This document shows positions 1 to 8,643 of a DNA stretch of 64,000 nucleotides, piece by piece (positions within the stretch are counted from its first letter, which is position 1; each line of letters starts with the position of its first letter). Under the pieces are notes generated by a model. That model was given only the letters and a program-made list of their open reading frames with translations. It made no database searches and was not told the DNA's origin. Source of the DNA: an uncultured Fulvivirga sp. (lineage in GTDB: Bacteria > Bacteroidota > Bacteroidia > Cytophagales > Cyclobacteriaceae). The stretch is taken from contig CANMSE010000001.1 of the NCBI GenBank assembly GCA_947500555.1, positions 62,001 through 126,000 on the forward strand. The letters run 5' to 3'. Both the position numbers and the translations under genes were made by a program.

Positions 1-789
1 CTCCTCATCACCTAAACCATAATTAGACTTATTGTTAGAATCGAACCAGTAAAATGTAACAAGAAGTATGGCTACTGCCACTGCCCATGGTACTACATTA
101 TGAACCAACGTCCAGAAAAAAGGTACGCCCTTTAGAAAACCTAGAAATAAAGGAGGGTCTCCTATAGGAGTTAAGGAACCTCCTATATTGGATACAATGA
201 AAATAAAGAAAATGACATGATACGCCTTTATTCTAGTTTTATTCAAACGCATAAAAGGCCGTATTAAAAGCATGGATGCACCGGTCGTACCAATCAAGTT
301 TGCTACCACAGCACCCAAAAGCAATAACATAACATTGGCCAATGGTGTAGCCTTTTTATCAATGTCGATCATAATACCACCTGAGGCAATATATAATGCG
401 GCTAATAATGAAATAAATTGTACGTACTCAGCAAGAGCGTGTACTGGACTATGAGTATTGCCTAGAACAAATAGATAGTATAGCACCACTAGTGCAGCAA
501 ATCCCATTGCTACCTTTGGGTAATTTTTGTGCCAGAAATGTTCGTAAAACAATGGCCCTGTCGCTATCATTAAGAGCAACGTAATAAACGGTATAACTGT
601 CCATCCAGGTGGTGCGTGACTATCATGTTCTTCATCAACATGCTCCACTATTCCATGTTCGCCCTGAAGTTGATCGTGATCTGTTGTCACAGCCACTGAA
701 TCATTCTCTACCAAATCAGTAGCCATGGCGGGCGGGCCCACAAACAGTGAAAATAATAATAAAATAAATCCGGGAAGTTTCTTAATCAC
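1..789 (-). CDS. Sodium:proton antiporter of the ion-transporter (NhaD/ArsB) superfamily, 3' part outside window
   Basis: About 263 residues are visible; the C-terminal half lies beyond the left edge. After a signal-like hydrophobic N-terminus comes a His/Asp/Glu-rich loop (about residues 35-62) and then repeated membrane helices. The stretch NIGGSLTPIGDPPLFLGF is the signature hairpin seen in NhaD/ArsB/CitM-like transporters. The likely role is Na+/H+ exchange at the inner membrane; the ion is inferred from the family, not from sequence. The start is a GTG at 787-789, because an in-frame TAA lies about 30 bases upstream and the only ATG nearby falls after the signal-like segment. Confidence in the family is good, in the substrate moderate. 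Confidence 0.72.
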   Translation of the reverse strand, partial: MIKKLPGFILLLFSLFVGPPAMATDLVENDSVAVTTDHDQLQGEHGIVEHVDEEHDSHAPPGWTVIPFITLLLMIATGPLFYEHFWHKNYPKVAMGFAALVVLYYLFVLGNTHSPVHALAEYVQFISLLAALYIASGGIMIDIDKKATPLANVMLLLLGAVVANLIGTTGASMLLIRPFMRLNKTRIKAYHVIFFIFIVSNIGGSLTPIGDPPLFLGFLKGVPFFWTLVHNVVPWAVAVAILLVTFYWFDSNNKSNYGLGDEE

Positions 790-925
790 TAAAAGACGTT
801 TATACCAAAATAGCTGAATTTATGCTCTTTGCAAAAGACAAAAAGAAGATCATTTTCCAAAGGTATAGAAATGTATGAATTCCCCTAATGCTCAAAAATT
901 AATTACAGATTAATTTTCAATTCTC

Positions 926-1831
926 TCAACTCAGTAAGTTGTACCGTACTAATAATTGATTTTCCCTCCTCCAACGCACCCAACCCTCGCCTATCTTTTT
1001 ATAATTATGGTCTAATACTTTAACTCTTAGCCACTCATCTGAGATTTCTATTGGAGTGAAAATATTTCCTTCTGGAATCTGTATTGGAGAACTATGATCG
1101 AAAGGCCGTACTTTAGGCATATTCAAGACTGGGTCAAAGAGTTCTATGGAAGATGTAGATAACAAAAAGTCTGGCCAGTCTTTTAATACCACTTTGTTTG
1201 CATCCACCCAATGAGTTAATCCAGTTTGCTTATTTACTTCCAGTTGAATCCAGTCTTTGGTTTTACTAATTGCCTTCATAGCAAGAATTTCATAATCCAT
1301 TTTCATATGAGCAGGATAAAACCACGGTGGAGCAGAGGTTATTGAAATACCTAATTCAGTCTTTGTGAAAACCAAACTATCTGTTGGTGTATGGTCATCA
1401 ACGGATTTTTCCAGATTGGGCGAGTAGAAATACAGAACCTTCTGGTCGTACATATCTGGAAAAGCCATTCCCAATCCAAGTTGTGCTGATTTTTGAAAAA
1501 CGATTGGAATTGTCGTTATTTTCTTTGAATCATCTGAGGGGCTATTTTCTTTTTTCCAGATATTATGTAGAGTAATCAACGCTATGGTTATAAGGACACC
1601 AATACCGAATATGATGTTTAACAATACAATTCTTCTGGCTACAACAGTTCGAATCAAAATAATAGAAATGATAATTCCTGCTACGGCTCCAAGTATGCCA
1701 CTTCCAGCAACAATACCTGGGCCAGCAAGACCACTACCCTTTGGAACGCTGAGAGAAGATATCCAACCACCCAGAAGAAATCCTCCGATGATAAATATAA
1801 TGATTAGTAAAAACCCTCTTAAATACTTCAT
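926..1831 (-). CDS. Membrane protein of unknown function with SH3-like soluble domain
   Basis: This 301-residue protein has three hydrophobic segments in its first 95 residues (about 5-27, 42-62 and 68-90). A soluble part of about 200 residues follows, with short beta-strand-like stretches resembling tandem bacterial SH3-like modules (for example near DWIQLEVNKQTGLTHWVD and GEGWVRW). I recognise no enzymatic motif. The ATG at 1831 is preferred to an upstream in-frame start at 1897, because the latter would run 59 bases into the dehydrogenase gene; the chosen start leaves a 7-base gap and begins directly with the first membrane helix. It is probably cotranscribed with that dehydrogenase. Confidence 0.6.
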   Translation of the reverse strand: MKYLRGFLLIIIFIIGGFLLGGWISSLSVPKGSGLAGPGIVAGSGILGAVAGIIISIILIRTVVARRIVLLNIIFGIGVLITIALITLHNIWKKENSPSDDSKKITTIPIVFQKSAQLGLGMAFPDMYDQKVLYFYSPNLEKSVDDHTPTDSLVFTKTELGISITSAPPWFYPAHMKMDYEILAMKAISKTKDWIQLEVNKQTGLTHWVDANKVVLKDWPDFLLSTSSIELFDPVLNMPKVRPFDHSSPIQIPEGNIFTPIEISDEWLRVKVLDHNYKKIGEGWVRWRRENQLLVRYNLLS

Positions 1832-1838
1832 TAACGGA

Positions 1839-3065
1839 TTATACCAATTGATTAAGGGCAATTTCAAAAGAGGTGCGAGCAATATTCGTTTTCGCACTGT
1901 TAGCCTTAAAGGTCTTCTCTAAAGCTTTTCTTATTATTCTTGAAGTATCTTCAAAAATAGCTTTATCTGATAATTCCACTTCATTTTCCATTAAGTAAGC
2001 AAAAACCCTGGCCATTCCACAGTTAGCAATAAAATCGGGAATGACTGAGAAATTACTATCGGCATATAGTCCAATGGGGCCAAAAAATATTTCCGGATCA
2101 GCAAAAGGAACATTGGCTCCACAAGAGAATACTTCAAGATCTGATGCGATCATGCGCTCTACCTGATCTTTAGTGATTAATCGAGAGGCTGCCGCAGGTA
2201 TAAAAATTTCAAAATTCAGATCCCAAATCTTCTCATTAATTTCATCAAAAGGTATCATATCAGCTGCAGAAAGTTGATTCCCATCTCTATTAACAAATAG
2301 GTCAGTGATTTCCTGATGAGAGAATCCTTTCTCATTCATAACTCCACCATCTCGATCTATAATACCTACTATCTTCACTCCCATTTGCGATAAATAAAAT
2401 GCTGCAGCCGCAGCTACATTACCCCAACCTTGTATTACAGCTCGTTTGGTATGTACATTTCCTCCCCATAGGTGGTAATAGTGTTTGATGGCTTCAGAAA
2501 CTCCGAAACCAGTAATCATATCTGCCACCGTATATTTTTTTGTTACATCAGGAGAATATTTTTCATCTTCTAAAACTTTTATAACTCCTAATCTTAACTG
2601 TCCTATACGGTTGATAAGTTCTGGCTCTCGTGGCTGAAAATGACCGTTAAAAACTCCTTCTTGCGGATGCCAAACACCAACATCTTCAGTAATTGGAATG
2701 ACTTCGTGAATTTCATCAACATTCAAGTCACCACCCGTTCCATAATAATACTTTAATAACGGTTTTACAGCAGCATACCAACGTTGAAGAACACCTTCTT
2801 TTCGTGGGTCACTAGGGTCAAAATTGATTCCTGATTTGGCTCCTCCGATGGATGGACCAGATACAGTGAACTTCACTTCCATGGTCTTGGCTAGAGATTC
2901 CACTTCTCGCTTATCAAGCCCCTTACGCATTCTCGTTCCACCACCTGCTGCACCCCCTCGAAGAGAATTAATAACTACCCAACCTTCAGCTTCCGTTTCG
3001 GGATCACTCCATTCAAATACAATTTCAGGTTTCTTATTTTCAAAAATATCGAGCAGTTCTTTCAT
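1839..3065 (-). CDS. Glu/Leu/Phe/Val dehydrogenase family protein
   Basis: A NAD(P)-dependent amino-acid dehydrogenase of 408 residues, catalysing reversible oxidative deamination to a 2-oxo acid and ammonia. The N-terminal dimerisation domain carries the glycine-rich GGAAGGGTRM segment (about 37-46) and the catalytic lysine motif GGAKSGI (K77); GGDLN follows near 111. The Rossmann domain begins with GWGNVA (about 213-218) and the following strand ends in D237, compatible with NAD binding. The length lies between leucine dehydrogenases (about 365) and hexameric glutamate dehydrogenases (about 420-450), so I leave the amino acid open. A TAGCTTTG -7 box lies about 20 bases upstream. Confidence 0.85.
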   Translation of the reverse strand: MKELLDIFENKKPEIVFEWSDPETEAEGWVVINSLRGGAAGGGTRMRKGLDKREVESLAKTMEVKFTVSGPSIGGAKSGINFDPSDPRKEGVLQRWYAAVKPLLKYYYGTGGDLNVDEIHEVIPITEDVGVWHPQEGVFNGHFQPREPELINRIGQLRLGVIKVLEDEKYSPDVTKKYTVADMITGFGVSEAIKHYYHLWGGNVHTKRAVIQGWGNVAAAAAFYLSQMGVKIVGIIDRDGGVMNEKGFSHQEITDLFVNRDGNQLSAADMIPFDEINEKIWDLNFEIFIPAAASRLITKDQVERMIASDLEVFSCGANVPFADPEIFFGPIGLYADSNFSVIPDFIANCGMARVFAYLMENEVELSDKAIFEDTSRIIRKALEKTFKANSAKTNIARTSFEIALNQLV

Positions 3066-3084
3066 ATATCGTTATAAGTTGGTG

Positions 3085-3092
3085 CAAAGCTA
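3085..3092 (-). promoter_or_regulatory. Promoter -7 box for the Glu/Leu dehydrogenase gene
   Basis: Read on the minus strand this is TAGCTTTG, matching the Bacteroidota -7 consensus TAnnTTTG, 20 bases before the start codon at 3065. I see no clear TTG -33 element at the usual distance. Confidence 0.4.
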
Positions 3093-3150
3093 CAAAAAAA
3101 TACGCCTAAAGAGAGTTAGAGATAATCAAACAGAAACTCATTATCGTTCA

Positions 3151-3177
3151 TTTGCATCAATATTTTTTATAGATTTG
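3151..3177 (+). promoter_or_regulatory. Probable promoter of the coaX cluster
   Basis: A TTTG at 3151-3154 and TAGATTTG at 3170-3177 resemble the Bacteroidota -33 and -7 elements. The spacer of 15 bases is shorter than usual, so the -33 assignment is weak. It would place the transcript start about 40 bases before the coaX start at 3223. Confidence 0.4.
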
Positions 3178-3222
3178 TCACTCCTTTCAGAACTATCAGA
3201 TCACTTTTTAGGGAAATCAAGA

Positions 3223-3930
3223 ATGAATCTTGTTATAGATTTCGGAAATACCACCGGTAAGGTAGCTTTATTTGATGGAGATCAGCTTATTAAGCTAATT
3301 CGTCCAGTTGGATTAGAGGATATCTCTGCCATTGAAAGTGAATTTAGCCCGGCCTATTGTATTATAAGCTCGACTGGCATATCACCTTTATCTATCAAAG
3401 AGAAAGTGCAGATTGAGTCGATAGTTTTAACTCCAAAAGTTCAATTACCTTTTCAAATAGCTTACGCCACACCTGATACACTAGGCCTTGACAGAATTGC
3501 TGCTACAGCAGGAGCTAATTTTCAGTATCCTAATGAAAATTGCCTCATAGTAGACATGGGTACATGTATCACTTACGACTTATTAATTGATAATTGCTAT
3601 AAAGGTGGAGGTATATCACCTGGATTGGATATGCGATTTAAAGCATTAAGTAATTTTACCGCTAATTTACCGTTGGTTGGTATTGAAGAAGAAACTCCCT
3701 TAGTTGGTGATAGCACAAAAGGCTCTATATTGAGTGGTGTCGTTAACGGATTAGCGGCCGAACTTGATGGAATAATAAGTAAGTATTGTGACAAATTCGG
3801 TCCATTGAGAGTTCTTATTTGCGGAGGTGATTATATTTTCTTTGAAAACAGACTCAAAGGAAGCATATTTGCAGCCCCAGAATTGGTTTTGCAAGGTTTA
3901 AACGGGATTTTACGTTACAATGTATCATAA
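3223..3930 (+). CDS. coaX: Type III pantothenate kinase
   Basis: Phosphorylates pantothenate in the first step of coenzyme A synthesis. The 235-residue protein has the ASKHA-fold signatures of CoaX: DFGNTTGK at the N-terminus (phosphate loop), GLDRIAATAGA near 88, DMGTCITYD near 110 and GGGISPGLDM near 127. Length is normal for the family. The ATG at 3223 is chosen because the protein then starts exactly at MNLVIDFGN; longer readings would extend antisense into the dehydrogenase gene and across the predicted promoter. It overlaps the following outer-membrane protein gene by 11 bases, so the two are translationally linked. Confidence 0.93.
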   Translation: MNLVIDFGNTTGKVALFDGDQLIKLIRPVGLEDISAIESEFSPAYCIISSTGISPLSIKEKVQIESIVLTPKVQLPFQIAYATPDTLGLDRIAATAGANFQYPNENCLIVDMGTCITYDLLIDNCYKGGGISPGLDMRFKALSNFTANLPLVGIEEETPLVGDSTKGSILSGVVNGLAAELDGIISKYCDKFGPLRVLICGGDYIFFENRLKGSIFAAPELVLQGLNGILRYNVS

Positions 3931-5203
3931 GATAAAGGGTCATTTTCTGACCATAGTGTTGATTTGTGTGGGAGTTTCTGCTTTTGGCCAGGCAACGAGA
4001 TCACCGTTTACTTCAAGAGGTATTGGTGATGTAGTGGACTTGAATCTTGCGCACAATCAGGGTACAGCAGGTTTGGGGATCAGCAATGGCACCTATTGGA
4101 ACCTTAATAATGTTAACCCTGCGCTTCTTCCTTATAACTCATTGACTGTTTTTTCTGCAGGATTTGTTGGCGCAAATCGAACCGTTCAAAATTCTGAAAT
4201 ATCTGAAAAGTATGTAGGTGGGAATCTCAACTATCTAGTTACTGCATTTCCTGCTATAAAAGGTATCTGGACCACTTCCATCGGGCTTATGCCATATACT
4301 AATGTAAATTATGATTATACATATACAGATCAGGTCACGGGAAGTGACGATCTCGTTGAAATAAGAGAAACCGGAACTGGTGGCTATAATCAATTCTTCT
4401 GGTCTAACGGAGTGGCCTTAAATCAACGCCTCTTTGTAGGTTTTAAAGCGACTTATATATTCAGTGCTGTTGAAAAAGAATTTTCCAATACTATACAAAA
4501 TGTCGGCAACGTATATACACCACTTATATCAGACAGGGTCTCAATTTCAGACTTCTTGTTTACTGCCGGCTTAGCTTACAACAAAGATTCTATCTTCAAC
4601 TCACGTGTTAAATTCAAAGCTGGGTTGACCTATGATTTGGGATCAGACCTAAAAGCTAAACGGTTTCAAACATTTGATCGAACTATTGCGGGCAACCCAC
4701 CAATAGACTCAGATACTTTAATTAATGATTTGGGTGGACGTATAAGTATACCTCATGGGATAGGAGTTGGATTCTCGTTTAACAGAGGAATACGCTGGAT
4801 GGTTGGTATGGATATGAAATATCAAAAATGGTCTGATTATAAAAACTTTGATGGAATCAATGACGCATACGATGATTCTTTTAAAGTTACTCTTGGCGGT
4901 GAGTTCACACCAGATCCTTCTTCTGTAACTAGTTATTTTAAAAGAATCACATTCAGATTAGGTGCTTCATATGAAAATACACCTTATCTAATTGATAATC
5001 AGGGCGAATTAAACCAAGTGAGAGATTTTGGCATTAACTTTGGATGGTCTTTACCAGCAGGTAGGTTTTCTAGTTTAGATATGGCCTTCCGGTTTGGACA
5101 ACGAGGTAATGCTGAAGAAACAATTATTGAAGAAAATTATTTTAAAGTATACCTCGGCATTACATTCAATGACCAATGGTTCATTAAAAGAAAGTATGAT
5201 TAA
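3920..5203 (+). CDS. Outer-membrane beta-barrel protein
   Basis: A 427-residue exported protein with a signal peptide (hydrophobic run about 9-22, then FGQ). The mature part is full of alternating aromatic/polar strands typical of a beta-barrel (for example MVGMDMKYQKWSDYKNF and the strand near the C-terminus). It resembles the FadL-like/PorV-like outer-membrane proteins that sit beside coaX in Bacteroidota, but I cannot name a substrate. It starts inside the last codons of coaX and is followed after 10 bases by a TPR gene, so all three look like one operon. Confidence 0.75.
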   Translation: MYHKIKGHFLTIVLICVGVSAFGQATRSPFTSRGIGDVVDLNLAHNQGTAGLGISNGTYWNLNNVNPALLPYNSLTVFSAGFVGANRTVQNSEISEKYVGGNLNYLVTAFPAIKGIWTTSIGLMPYTNVNYDYTYTDQVTGSDDLVEIRETGTGGYNQFFWSNGVALNQRLFVGFKATYIFSAVEKEFSNTIQNVGNVYTPLISDRVSISDFLFTAGLAYNKDSIFNSRVKFKAGLTYDLGSDLKAKRFQTFDRTIAGNPPIDSDTLINDLGGRISIPHGIGVGFSFNRGIRWMVGMDMKYQKWSDYKNFDGINDAYDDSFKVTLGGEFTPDPSSVTSYFKRITFRLGASYENTPYLIDNQGELNQVRDFGINFGWSLPAGRFSSLDMAFRFGQRGNAEETIIEENYFKVYLGITFNDQWFIKRKYD

Positions 5204-5213
5204 TTTAGTGATT

Positions 5214-6512
5214 ATGAAAAAATCAATTTACAAACACATTTTAATAGTAGGAATTTTAGCACTGCCTTTAGGGTTTGCCAATGCTCAGTGTTCAGATTGG
5301 AAGTGGCCTGAGAATAGAGCTAAAGCTGAAGAGAATAACGTGTTATATACTGATGCATTAAGGAATAGTAACTTTAAAGCAGCAAAAAAACCACACCAAT
5401 GGTTATTGCAAAATGCACCTGATCTAAATACGGCCATTTATATCAATGGTGAAAAAATATACAAAGGTCTTCTCGAAAGCACTAAAGATGAAGCCCAAAA
5501 AGATATCTATTTCGACTCTCTAATCTTAATGTATGATATGCGAGTAAAATACTGTGGTGAAGAAGCTGACGTTATAGTAAAGAAAGCATATCAGTTTTAC
5601 AGACAGAATGTTAAAAAGAAGGATGAATTAAAAAATATTCTTGATCTTTTCGATAAGGCATATGAGCTTAATGGTAATGACCTTGATTACTATCTCATAC
5701 TACCATATATGAGTGTTATCGTTTATAACTCTCAATATTTGAAAAATCTTTCTGAAGAAGAAATCTTAAACCGTTATGATAATATAATGGGTGTCATTGA
5801 TCATCAGATCGGCCAAGGAAAAAAGGTTGAGAAACTTACGGAATACAGAGGTACCGTTGATGGTTTATTGGTGAAAATAGTAAATGTAGATTGTGATTTT
5901 GTAAGAGAGAATCTGGGACCAAAATTCAATGATAATCCCAGTGATTTAAAACTTGCTAAGAAGGTTTTCGGATTCATGTTAAATGGAAAATGTACTGATG
6001 ATCCTTTGTGGTTAGAGGCTGGTAAAAGGATCCAGGAAAAAGAACCTGAATTTGGCTTAGCCAAGAATATTGGTATTAAGTTAAAAGGTAAGGATAATGC
6101 GACTGCTGAACAGTATTTTATGCAGGCAATCGAGTTAACTGATGATCCTGAAAATAAAGCTGATATGTACATGCAATTAGCTTCTATGAGAAGCGGATCA
6201 GCAGCAAGAGAGATGTATCGAAAAGCACTGGCAGCAGATCCTACTAAAAAAGATGCATACACGGCAATAGGATACCTTTATTATCAAAGTTTTGAAAACT
6301 GCGCAGGTAAATCTGATATAGTTAAAGATAGGGGAGTCTTCTTGGCAGCATATGATAAGTTTGCTAAAGCAGGAAATAGTAAGGCAATGCAATCTGCCAA
6401 AGAGCAGTTTCCTTCTAAAGAGGAAGTATTTACCTACAACTACACTAGTGGTGATGACCTTTCTATAGGATGTTGGATCGGTGAGACTACAACAGTTAGA
6501 ACACGAGATTAA
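5214..6512 (+). CDS. Periplasmic TPR-repeat protein
   Basis: A 432-residue secreted protein with a signal peptide ending near FANAQ. The body is helical, with TPR-like repeats (for example around NKADMYMQLASMRSG and AREMYRKALAADPTKKDAY). The ATG at 5214 gives the canonical signal peptide and follows the previous stop by 10 bases; upstream in-frame ATGs lie inside the barrel gene. The role is likely scaffolding in envelope biogenesis, inferred from TPR content and from its position between an outer-membrane barrel gene and lptC. A strong terminator follows. Confidence 0.75.
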   Translation: MKKSIYKHILIVGILALPLGFANAQCSDWKWPENRAKAEENNVLYTDALRNSNFKAAKKPHQWLLQNAPDLNTAIYINGEKIYKGLLESTKDEAQKDIYFDSLILMYDMRVKYCGEEADVIVKKAYQFYRQNVKKKDELKNILDLFDKAYELNGNDLDYYLILPYMSVIVYNSQYLKNLSEEEILNRYDNIMGVIDHQIGQGKKVEKLTEYRGTVDGLLVKIVNVDCDFVRENLGPKFNDNPSDLKLAKKVFGFMLNGKCTDDPLWLEAGKRIQEKEPEFGLAKNIGIKLKGKDNATAEQYFMQAIELTDDPENKADMYMQLASMRSGSAAREMYRKALAADPTKKDAYTAIGYLYYQSFENCAGKSDIVKDRGVFLAAYDKFAKAGNSKAMQSAKEQFPSKEEVFTYNYTSGDDLSIGCWIGETTTVRTRD

Positions 6513-6528
6513 AAATAATATAATCCTT

Positions 6529-6564
6529 AAGCCGTCTCAAAATCACTTTATTGAGACGGCTTTT
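6529..6564 (+). terminator. Rho-independent terminator after the TPR gene
   Basis: A perfect 12-bp stem (AAGCCGTCTCAA pairing with TTGAGACGGCTT) encloses a 10-base loop and is followed by T residues. It lies between the TPR gene and lptC, so lptC may depend on read-through or its own promoter. Confidence 0.8.
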
Positions 6565-6573
6565 GTATTCTTA

Positions 6574-7098
6574 ATGAAACCACTATATCACATATTATTT
6601 TCTATTCTAATCTTTTCTTGTGGCAACACAGATAAAGAAATTGAAGAATTGAAACCTTACGATGGGCCCGAACAGGAACTTCAGAATATGGTGCTATATA
6701 GAAGCGAGTCAGCTACCACACGCCTTAAACTCGTAACTCCATTATTGAAAGAATTTGCTAGTGGAAACCGGGAATTTCCTGAGGGAATTTACATGGAGTT
6801 TTATAATGAGGAAGGAGTAATGACCACAACCCTTAAAGCAAATGAAGCCAAATACTTTAAAGAGGAAGATCATTGGAGAGGACGGGGCGATGTAGTAATT
6901 AAGAATATCGAAAACGGTCAGCAACTAAATACTGAAGAGCTTTTCTGGAAACCTTCTGAGGAGAGAATGTTTACTGAAAAGTTTGTTAAAATATCTTTAC
7001 CCGATCAAGTACTATATGGGAATGGACTGGAGGCCAAGCAAGATTTTTCTGAGTATACCATAAAACAACCTGAAGGAGAATTTTACGTGGATGAATAA
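6574..7098 (+). CDS. lptC: LPS export system periplasmic component LptC-like lipoprotein
   Basis: A 174-residue lipoprotein: a short hydrophobic N-terminus ends in the lipobox-like FSCG, so the cysteine near residue 16 would be lipidated. The rest is beta-rich, with the LptC-type pattern of consecutive strands (MEFYNEEGVMTTTLKANEA, then WRGRGDVVIKN and LNTEELFWK) that forms the LPS-transport beta-jellyroll. In the periplasm it would relay lipopolysaccharide from the LptBFG ABC transporter towards LptA. The start at 6574 gives the signal peptide directly; earlier in-frame starts lie within the terminator or the upstream gene. It overlaps the next small gene by 8 bases. Confidence 0.8.
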   Translation: MKPLYHILFSILIFSCGNTDKEIEELKPYDGPEQELQNMVLYRSESATTRLKLVTPLLKEFASGNREFPEGIYMEFYNEEGVMTTTLKANEAKYFKEEDHWRGRGDVVIKNIENGQQLNTEELFWKPSEERMFTEKFVKISLPDQVLYGNGLEAKQDFSEYTIKQPEGEFYVDE

Positions 7099-7267
7099 GC
7101 TATCTACCACCTTACTTTTTTCAGTAGTGGTAGCTCTTTTTATCATTGCTATTCATCAAACTATCACTTTAGGTCTGTCCTATTCATATTGGATTTTCAT
7201 GTTAACAATAAGTCTTTTATTTTTATATAAACTCATCAAGCCTAAAGATCCTTCTTCAGAAAGCTAA
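7091..7267 (+). CDS. Small two-helix membrane protein between lptC and the CBS-domain gene
   Basis: A 58-residue reading frame starting ATGAATAAG inside the end of lptC (8-base overlap) and stopping TAATG, sharing one base with the next gene's start codon. Both junctions look translationally coupled, which strongly supports a real gene despite its size. The protein has two hydrophobic segments (about 6-20 and 29-45) separated by a short loop with Ser/Tyr/Trp, and a basic, Pro-containing tail (KLIKPKDPSSES). I do not recognise the family. By context it could be a small partner of the Lpt machinery or of the CNNM-type protein. Confidence 0.7.
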   Translation: MNKLSTTLLFSVVVALFIIAIHQTITLGLSYSYWIFMLTISLLFLYKLIKPKDPSSES

Positions 7268-8538
7268 TGGACGCATCAATATTTTTACCTATACTGGTTA
7301 CATTAATGTTTTCAGCTTTTTTCTCAGGAATTGAAATAGCATTCGTTTCGGCTGACAAACTTCATATTGAGCTACAAAGTCAAAAGGGGATCTTCACTGG
7401 AAAGATTGTAGCAAAATTTATTAAAAACGCCTCTAGATTCATTAGTACCACATTAATCGGCAATACATTGGCCCTTGTTCTTTATGGTATATATATGGCA
7501 AAATTTTTGGATCCTATCATCCGAAATTCTTTACCAGAAATCTTAATGAATGAGCCTGTGATTATGATCAGCCAAACTATTCTATCCACAATGGTAGTAT
7601 TGCTGACAGCTGAATTCTTACCGAAGAGCATTTTTATGATCAATCCAAATAGGATGCTGGCCATATTTGCTATACCGATGGACGTCATTTACAGAATTAT
7701 GTATGCACCAGTGATGTTCATTGTAGCGCTATCAAAATTCATAATTACTAAAGTACTTCGCCAGAAGTATGAAGATGATAAGCCGGCCTTTCGGCTTACT
7801 GATTTGAACAACTACATTAAAAATACTTTGATGAGTGATCAGGAAAGTAATGTAGGCGTAGATACTAAAATCTTCAACAACGCACTGGAGTTTAAGTCTA
7901 TTCGCATACGGGAGTGCATGCTACCTCGTACTGAGATTATAGCAGTGGATGTTGAAGATTCTATTGAAGATTTAAAAAAATCCTTCATTGATAGTGGTCA
8001 TTCTAAAGTGCTGATCTACAAGGAGTCAATAGATGATGTCATTGGCTATTGCCATTCCTTGGAACTTTTCAAGAAGCCTCAGTCCATTCAAGATATCCTC
8101 ACTCCTATCATAATTGTGCCTGAAACCATGTTAGCCAATGAATTAATGATTCAATTCATTTCAGAAAATAAAAGCCTTGCCCTTGTTGTAGATGAATTTG
8201 GTGGTACTTCAGGTATTGTAAGTATTGAGGATATCATAGAAGAAATTTTCGGAGAAATACAGGATGAGCATGACGATGAAGACTGGATTGAACAAGAAAT
8301 AGATCCCACTATGTTCATTTTCAGTGCAAGACATGAAATTGATTACTTAAATGATAAGTACGAATGGGATTTGCCTACAGGAGACTATGAAACTTTAGGT
8401 GGTCTTATATTATCGTTAACAGAGGACTTACCTCAGGTGGGTCATGTAATCAAGCATGAAAACTACACTTTGGTGATCCAGTCTATGCATGACATTCGTA
8501 TTGATACAGTGAAATTGATAGTAGAAGCTCAACAATAA
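7267..8538 (+). CDS. CNNM/CorC-type membrane protein with CBS pair (hemolysin family)
   Basis: A 423-residue protein with the architecture DUF21 membrane domain (about 1-190, four hydrophobic segments beginning LPILVTLMFSAFFSGIEIAF), a CBS-domain pair (about 205-330, with MLPRTEIIAVD and VDEFGGTSGIVSIEDIIEEIFGEI) and a C-terminal CorC/HlyC domain (about 340-420). This family is linked to Mg2+ or other divalent-cation efflux at the inner membrane; the 'hemolysin' label is historical and does not imply a toxin. Its start codon overlaps the stop of the small membrane gene. The next gene has its own promoter. Confidence 0.88.
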   Translation: MDASIFLPILVTLMFSAFFSGIEIAFVSADKLHIELQSQKGIFTGKIVAKFIKNASRFISTTLIGNTLALVLYGIYMAKFLDPIIRNSLPEILMNEPVIMISQTILSTMVVLLTAEFLPKSIFMINPNRMLAIFAIPMDVIYRIMYAPVMFIVALSKFIITKVLRQKYEDDKPAFRLTDLNNYIKNTLMSDQESNVGVDTKIFNNALEFKSIRIRECMLPRTEIIAVDVEDSIEDLKKSFIDSGHSKVLIYKESIDDVIGYCHSLELFKKPQSIQDILTPIIIVPETMLANELMIQFISENKSLALVVDEFGGTSGIVSIEDIIEEIFGEIQDEHDDEDWIEQEIDPTMFIFSARHEIDYLNDKYEWDLPTGDYETLGGLILSLTEDLPQVGHVIKHENYTLVIQSMHDIRIDTVKLIVEAQQ

Positions 8539-8573
8539 CAGATTCCGGCCAAAATTATAATAAAAATCTCCTG

Positions 8574-8604
8574 TTTGATTTTAGTAATATACTCCTTAAA
8601 TTTG
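8574..8604 (+). promoter_or_regulatory. Promoter of the parvulin-type isomerase gene
   Basis: TTTG at 8574-8577, a 19-base spacer and TAAATTTG at 8597-8604 match the Bacteroidota -33/-7 pair. The coding start lies 40 bases downstream at 8644. Confidence 0.65.
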
Positions 8605-8643
8605 CGCCTCTTTTAGACTTTAGATTGTAATTAAACAAGCAAA

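Noticed and set aside
1839..1897. Upstream start of the 926-1831 membrane protein
   Set aside because: It would overlap the dehydrogenase by 59 bases and add a non-hydrophobic, basic leader before the first helix.
2824..3222. A long in-frame N-terminal extension of coaX
   Set aside because: It lies antisense to the dehydrogenase gene, crosses the predicted promoter, and CoaX proteins start at the DFGN motif.
7267..8538. Hemolysin toxin
   Set aside because: The domain order DUF21-CBS-CorC is that of divalent-cation transport proteins; the name is historical.
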